From Hymenoscyphus infarciens (Eukaryota; Ascomycota; Leotiomycetes; Helotiales; Helotiaceae), in assembly GCA_001414345.1 (NCBI GenBank), contig LLCB01000014.1, positions 307,333-371,332 of the forward strand: DNA of 64,000 nucleotides, given 5' to 3'. Below the pieces are notes generated by a model. That model did not search any database. It saw only the letters and a program-made list of their open reading frames with translations, and had not been told where the DNA came from. Positions 60,684 to 64,000 of this stretch are shown here, in pieces. Numbering within the stretch: the stretch's first letter is position 1; every line of letters begins with the position of its first letter. The translations under genes were made by a program, and so were the position numbers.

Positions 60684-63600
60684 TATATTAAAGACTCTAC
60701 TTCTTATTAATAGGTAGTAATATTGTCTTTAGTAGCTTAGTCTTTGTTTTTATCTAAGTATAAGCCAAGCCTAGCTCTATAGGTATAGATATAGGAGTTA
60801 GTTTATCTTTATTAAATTTAGTCTTAATATTAGTTAGATATTTGTTTTGATTTATAGTAAGTGTTTGATTACTAATATTATACTTTATTTCTATTCCTAA
60901 GAACTGGTTTATAAGGCCTAATTACTGTATTTTTAGAACCTTAGTTATATTAGATATAATATTATCTATGTCTTTCTTATTAGGTCTAGTTATTATTAAG
61001 TTATCTATATAGTATATAATAATAACTTTAGTAATTCTATTAATAAAAATACCTTAGTTATATAGTAAGACTATAAAGCCTAGCTTAGAGTAAATGTCTA
61101 ATAGGTATTTATACTATAGCTTAGGCGATTGTTTTAGTCTATATAAGGCCTTATTAAGTTTATAAACCTTATTATCTACTTTAAAGCTTATAGGTTATAT
61201 AATATAGATATCTTTATCTATATTAGTATATATAAACGTGTTTTTAATATTATATTAATATAAATGCTATTTATTTATTATAGCTAGTAGGAATACTAGT
61301 CTATATGTCTTAGGTCTATATATAGTAGAGAACGTTTCTAAGTAATTAATACTTAAAACTTGATTAAATCCCTGTACTACCTATCTAGCTTTATATTTTA
61401 TAATATTATTATTAAGGTTGGTTTTAATTTTATATATCTACTTACTTTTTAAAGATATTCTATTACTAGGTAAGTCTACTAGATCTTAAGTGTTTTATAA
61501 CTCTAGTTTATCTACTTCTAGTTTTATAGTATGAAGCTATTTAGTACTATTAATATTAGATATAGCCTCTTTATAATTAGTAGGCTTATTATTGATATTA
61601 GCTACTAGAGCTAGCTTGTCTATATTATCTATATTATTTAGTTTATTAGATTTGGGCTTATTTATTTTAAGACTATTAAGTCTAGTATTATTTGTGTCTA
61701 GTTTTTCTAAGTTACTAGTTATAGTTGATATATCTTTATTAGACTTATTAATATCTATATTATTAGTTCTAATATTATTTGTGCTAAAATCGCTAAGATT
61801 AGACGCGTAATTAGACGCGTTTTTAATTTTGATCTTATTTATATCTAATCCTCTTAGATTAGAGTTCCTTCTATCTTCTAGTAGGCTAGTATCTATATAA
61901 TTACTATTATTTGTTATATTTATAGTATTTAAAAACTTATTTTCTATTATATATATGTCTCTAACCTAAATAGGTTTTTTAAGTATAATATTATAGAGTT
62001 TATATAGGTTTTCGTTAAAGCCTATTAGTATAGCTTTATTAGCTTTTTTATCTAGTTTTTTAATACTATTTTGTTTATTCTTATAGTAAGCTATAGAACT
62101 AAATGTCCTTATATTACCTATATAAGGTTATTCCTTATATTTAACTTTATAAGGAGTTTTATAGTCTAATTTAGAGTGAGGTGTTCTATTATATAGATAA
62201 GTAGCTGTTAATACAGCTTCTCTCTAAAATATAAAAGGTAAGTTAGTCTAATATAAAAGATATCTAGCTTTATTAAGTATAGTACGATTTATTCTTTCTG
62301 TTAAACTATTAGGTTTAGGAGTCTAAATAGGTGATAATTAATATATTATTCCATGTTCTTTTAAATAGGTATTAAATTTATTATTAACGAATTCAGTACT
62401 ATTATTTATACTAAATATTCTTATATACTTATTATTTATATTATTTTCTTCTTTATTCTTAAATTCTTTAAAAGCTATAAAGGCTTCACTTTTACTTCTA
62501 AGTAATTTAACTTCTAAGAACCTAGAGTGCTTATTTAGAAAGGTTATAAAGTATTTATAGTTATTATAAGTATTAGGTTTTATAGGACTATATAGATCGC
62601 TACTAACTTTTTCTAATAGACTAAAGACTTTGCTATTTATTAGTTTATTTATCTTATTAGTGAATTTACCTTTAAGATAGTTTTTATAATTAATAATACT
62701 ATTATCTATATCTTTATTAGATATAATATTATTATAACCTTTTATAGTATTAATAATCTTATTTAATACTTGTAGACTAATATGTCCTAGTCTATTATAT
62801 AGGTATAGTTTGTTTATGTTTTTATACTTTATTATATTAAGTATAGTATTACTTAATATAGTGTTTTTATATTTAAGAGGAATAATATCTAAATAATATA
62901 AGTTATCTATCTTATTACTTTTAGTTATAAGTTTATTTGTTTTATTATCTTTAATATAGTAGTTATTAGAAGTAAATATAGTATAGGAATTTACTAATTT
63001 ACTTTGACTTATTAGGTTATAGCCTAGCTTAGGTATATATAAACAGTTTTTAAGTATAAAAGACTTAATAATATTATTATCTTTAAATCTAATATAAATA
63101 GAACTAACTCTTTTAATACTAATTGTTTTTACTTCGCCTTACTTAACTAGTTTATTACTAGGCTTATAATCTATAAAATAGAGCTTATTACATATTATAT
63201 GTTTTATAGCAGTAGTGTCTAGTATAAAATTAGATTTATTATCTATAGAGTTAGAGGTAGTAGTAAGAACCTATTTAGCTTATCTAGTATTTAATAAGAA
63301 GTTAAAGGTATTTATACTAGTATTAGTATTAGAGTTTATAGAGTTTTTATTTTTAGTATTAATTATTTTAAAGTCTAGATTATCTAGGCTAATATTATCC
63401 TCTTTATTATTAATAACTTAAGTGTTATTATAATCAAGGTTAGTAAATATAATATTAACGTTTATATCTCTTTTATTTTAAGATAAGCTCTTTTCTTCTT
63501 TTTCTTTATTAGAGCTAGTTTTAAGTATACCCTTTTTAAATACAAAGCCTTTAAGTGCTTTTTATAGATTAAGATAGTAATACTTATTTATAAAGTATAT

Positions 63601-63875
63601 AGTCTACTTATAATAGGTATAGTATTTCCCTTTTATAATCTTATAAGGCTTCTTTCTTTTATAAGAGTTCTTATAAGAAGTAAAGCTTATAAAGGCTTCT
63701 TCTTCTTTAGACTCTTGTCTTTTAGACTTATTTATAAGATTAGAGAATAAGTTCTCTATAGTATAGGTATTAATATCGTTTTATAAGGATTAAGTCATAT
63801 TAGATATAATATTCTTATAATCCTTACTTAGATTATTAAGTACCTAAGCTATAACTACTTATCTACTAGTAAGTA
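60684..63875 (-). pseudogene. Copia gag, protease, integrase and reverse transcriptase
   Basis: From right to left on the minus strand: gag with a zinc knuckle whose Cys are mostly Tyr (about 63560-63630); protease core NFILDTTA (about 63210-63235); GAG-pre-integrase LYNRLGHISLQVL (about 62770-62810); integrase core with SSDLYSP (about 62595), NNSTEFVNN (about 62385-62410) and SLTERINR (about 62295-62320). Reverse transcriptase follows from about 61480, with catalytic YIDN at about 61000-61011, the second Asp changed to Asn. The frame is open apart from TAA/TAG at Gln/Trp sites and one shift near 60730-60770. The plus-strand frames at 61592-61810 and 63215-63421 are shadows. Confidence 0.87.
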
Positions 63876-64000
63876 CTTTACTGCCAACCCGCGAGGGTTT
63901 TGAGTCGGGGTTGAATCGGGTTCAACCCCGACTCAAGGTAATTCAGACCGATTCCAGAAGCGCGTTCGAGCTAGTTTATAAACTAGATTAAAGCAGTTTA
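63876..64000 (+). mobile_element. Family A copy 6, left end only, little mutated
   Basis: It begins CTTTACTGCCAACCCGCG after TA 63874-63875 and runs out of the window. It is the best preserved left end: bases 63900-63936 form a perfect 16-bp hairpin stem. It lies in the gag part of the copia element. Confidence 0.8.
63900..63936. repeat. Perfect 16-bp inverted repeat (hairpin) near the family A end
   Basis: TTGAGTCGGGGTTGAA, a 5-base loop TCGGG, and the exact complement TTCAACCCCGACTCAA. Related hairpins lie at 49572-49608 (one mismatch) and, decayed, near 15124-15160 and 32108-32144. The arm is deleted in the copy at 58848. Confidence 0.88.

Larger units (their letters stand above)
31866..64000 (-). 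mobile_element. Ty1/copia element, minus strand, carrying large nested insertions
   Basis: Copia coding sequence on the minus strand is found in four pieces: 63875-60684, 58849-58718, 49549-49067 and 32087-32046. Each gap is a TA-flanked element. When the elements and one TA copy are removed the protein frame continues across every junction. The pieces read, in order, gag zinc knuckle, protease, GAG-pre-integrase, integrase, reverse transcriptase and RNase H, which is the copia order. Many Gln/Trp codons have become TAA/TAG and there is at least one frameshift near 60730-60770. The left end is near the LTR-like units at 30748-31865. The right end lies outside the window. Confidence 0.87.

Noticed and set aside
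61592..61810. Leu-rich plus-strand frame (also 63215-63421)
   Set aside because: Shadow of the minus-strand copia polyprotein.

Overview
The window looks like nuclear DNA of a filamentous ascomycete, possibly a leotiomycete; the exact taxon is not determined. About 14 kb of gene space with short GT-AG introns (roughly 50-80 bp) is followed by about 50 kb of AT-rich nested transposons that carry the mark of repeat-induced point mutation (RIP): TpA excess, loss of CpA, and TAA/TAG where homologous proteins have Gln or Trp.

Gene space (1-14.1 kb). Three intact genes can be modelled: an unrecognised 540-residue protein (minus strand, 86-1841), a nine-exon ZW10/Dsl1-type vesicle tether (minus, 5588-8564), and a four-exon M16C zinc metalloprotease related to yeast YOL098C (plus, 9665-12983). 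The last two are divergent across a 1.1-kb intergenic region. Two gene relics flank them: a caspase-like fragment (about 2250-2465) and a broken hypothetical gene (about 13526-14047). A small RIP-affected inverted-repeat element lies at about 2824-3452.

Nested block 1 (14174-25929). A Ty3/Gypsy chromovirus (189-bp LTRs, zinc-knuckle gag, pol, C-terminal chromodomain) is interrupted by a 1.6-kb TA-flanked non-autonomous DNA element and by a 4.3-kb non-autonomous LTR element (351-bp LTRs, perfect TTTTC target duplication). Downstream are a truncated relative of that LTR element and another inverted copy of the TA-flanked element.

Nested block 2 (29470 to the end). A minus-strand Ty1/copia element sits inside a TA-flanked element. 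Its reading frame can be followed across three later insertions. The first is a 16,979-bp TIR element (32088-49066) whose decayed minus-strand gene resembles Tnp2/Plavaka transposases. The second is a related non-autonomous copy (49550-58717), itself split by an unclassified 7,573-bp TIR element (50149-57721). The third is another non-autonomous copy (58848-60683). A further copy begins at 63876 and leaves the window. The 16.98-kb element shares its terminal and subterminal sequence features with the 1.5-1.8 kb copies and is therefore the candidate source of the family; this is the most novel system I see.

Coordinates of element ends come from reading junctions by eye. Domain calls in RIP-damaged regions rest on partial translations, with stops treated as mutations. 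No database search was possible.
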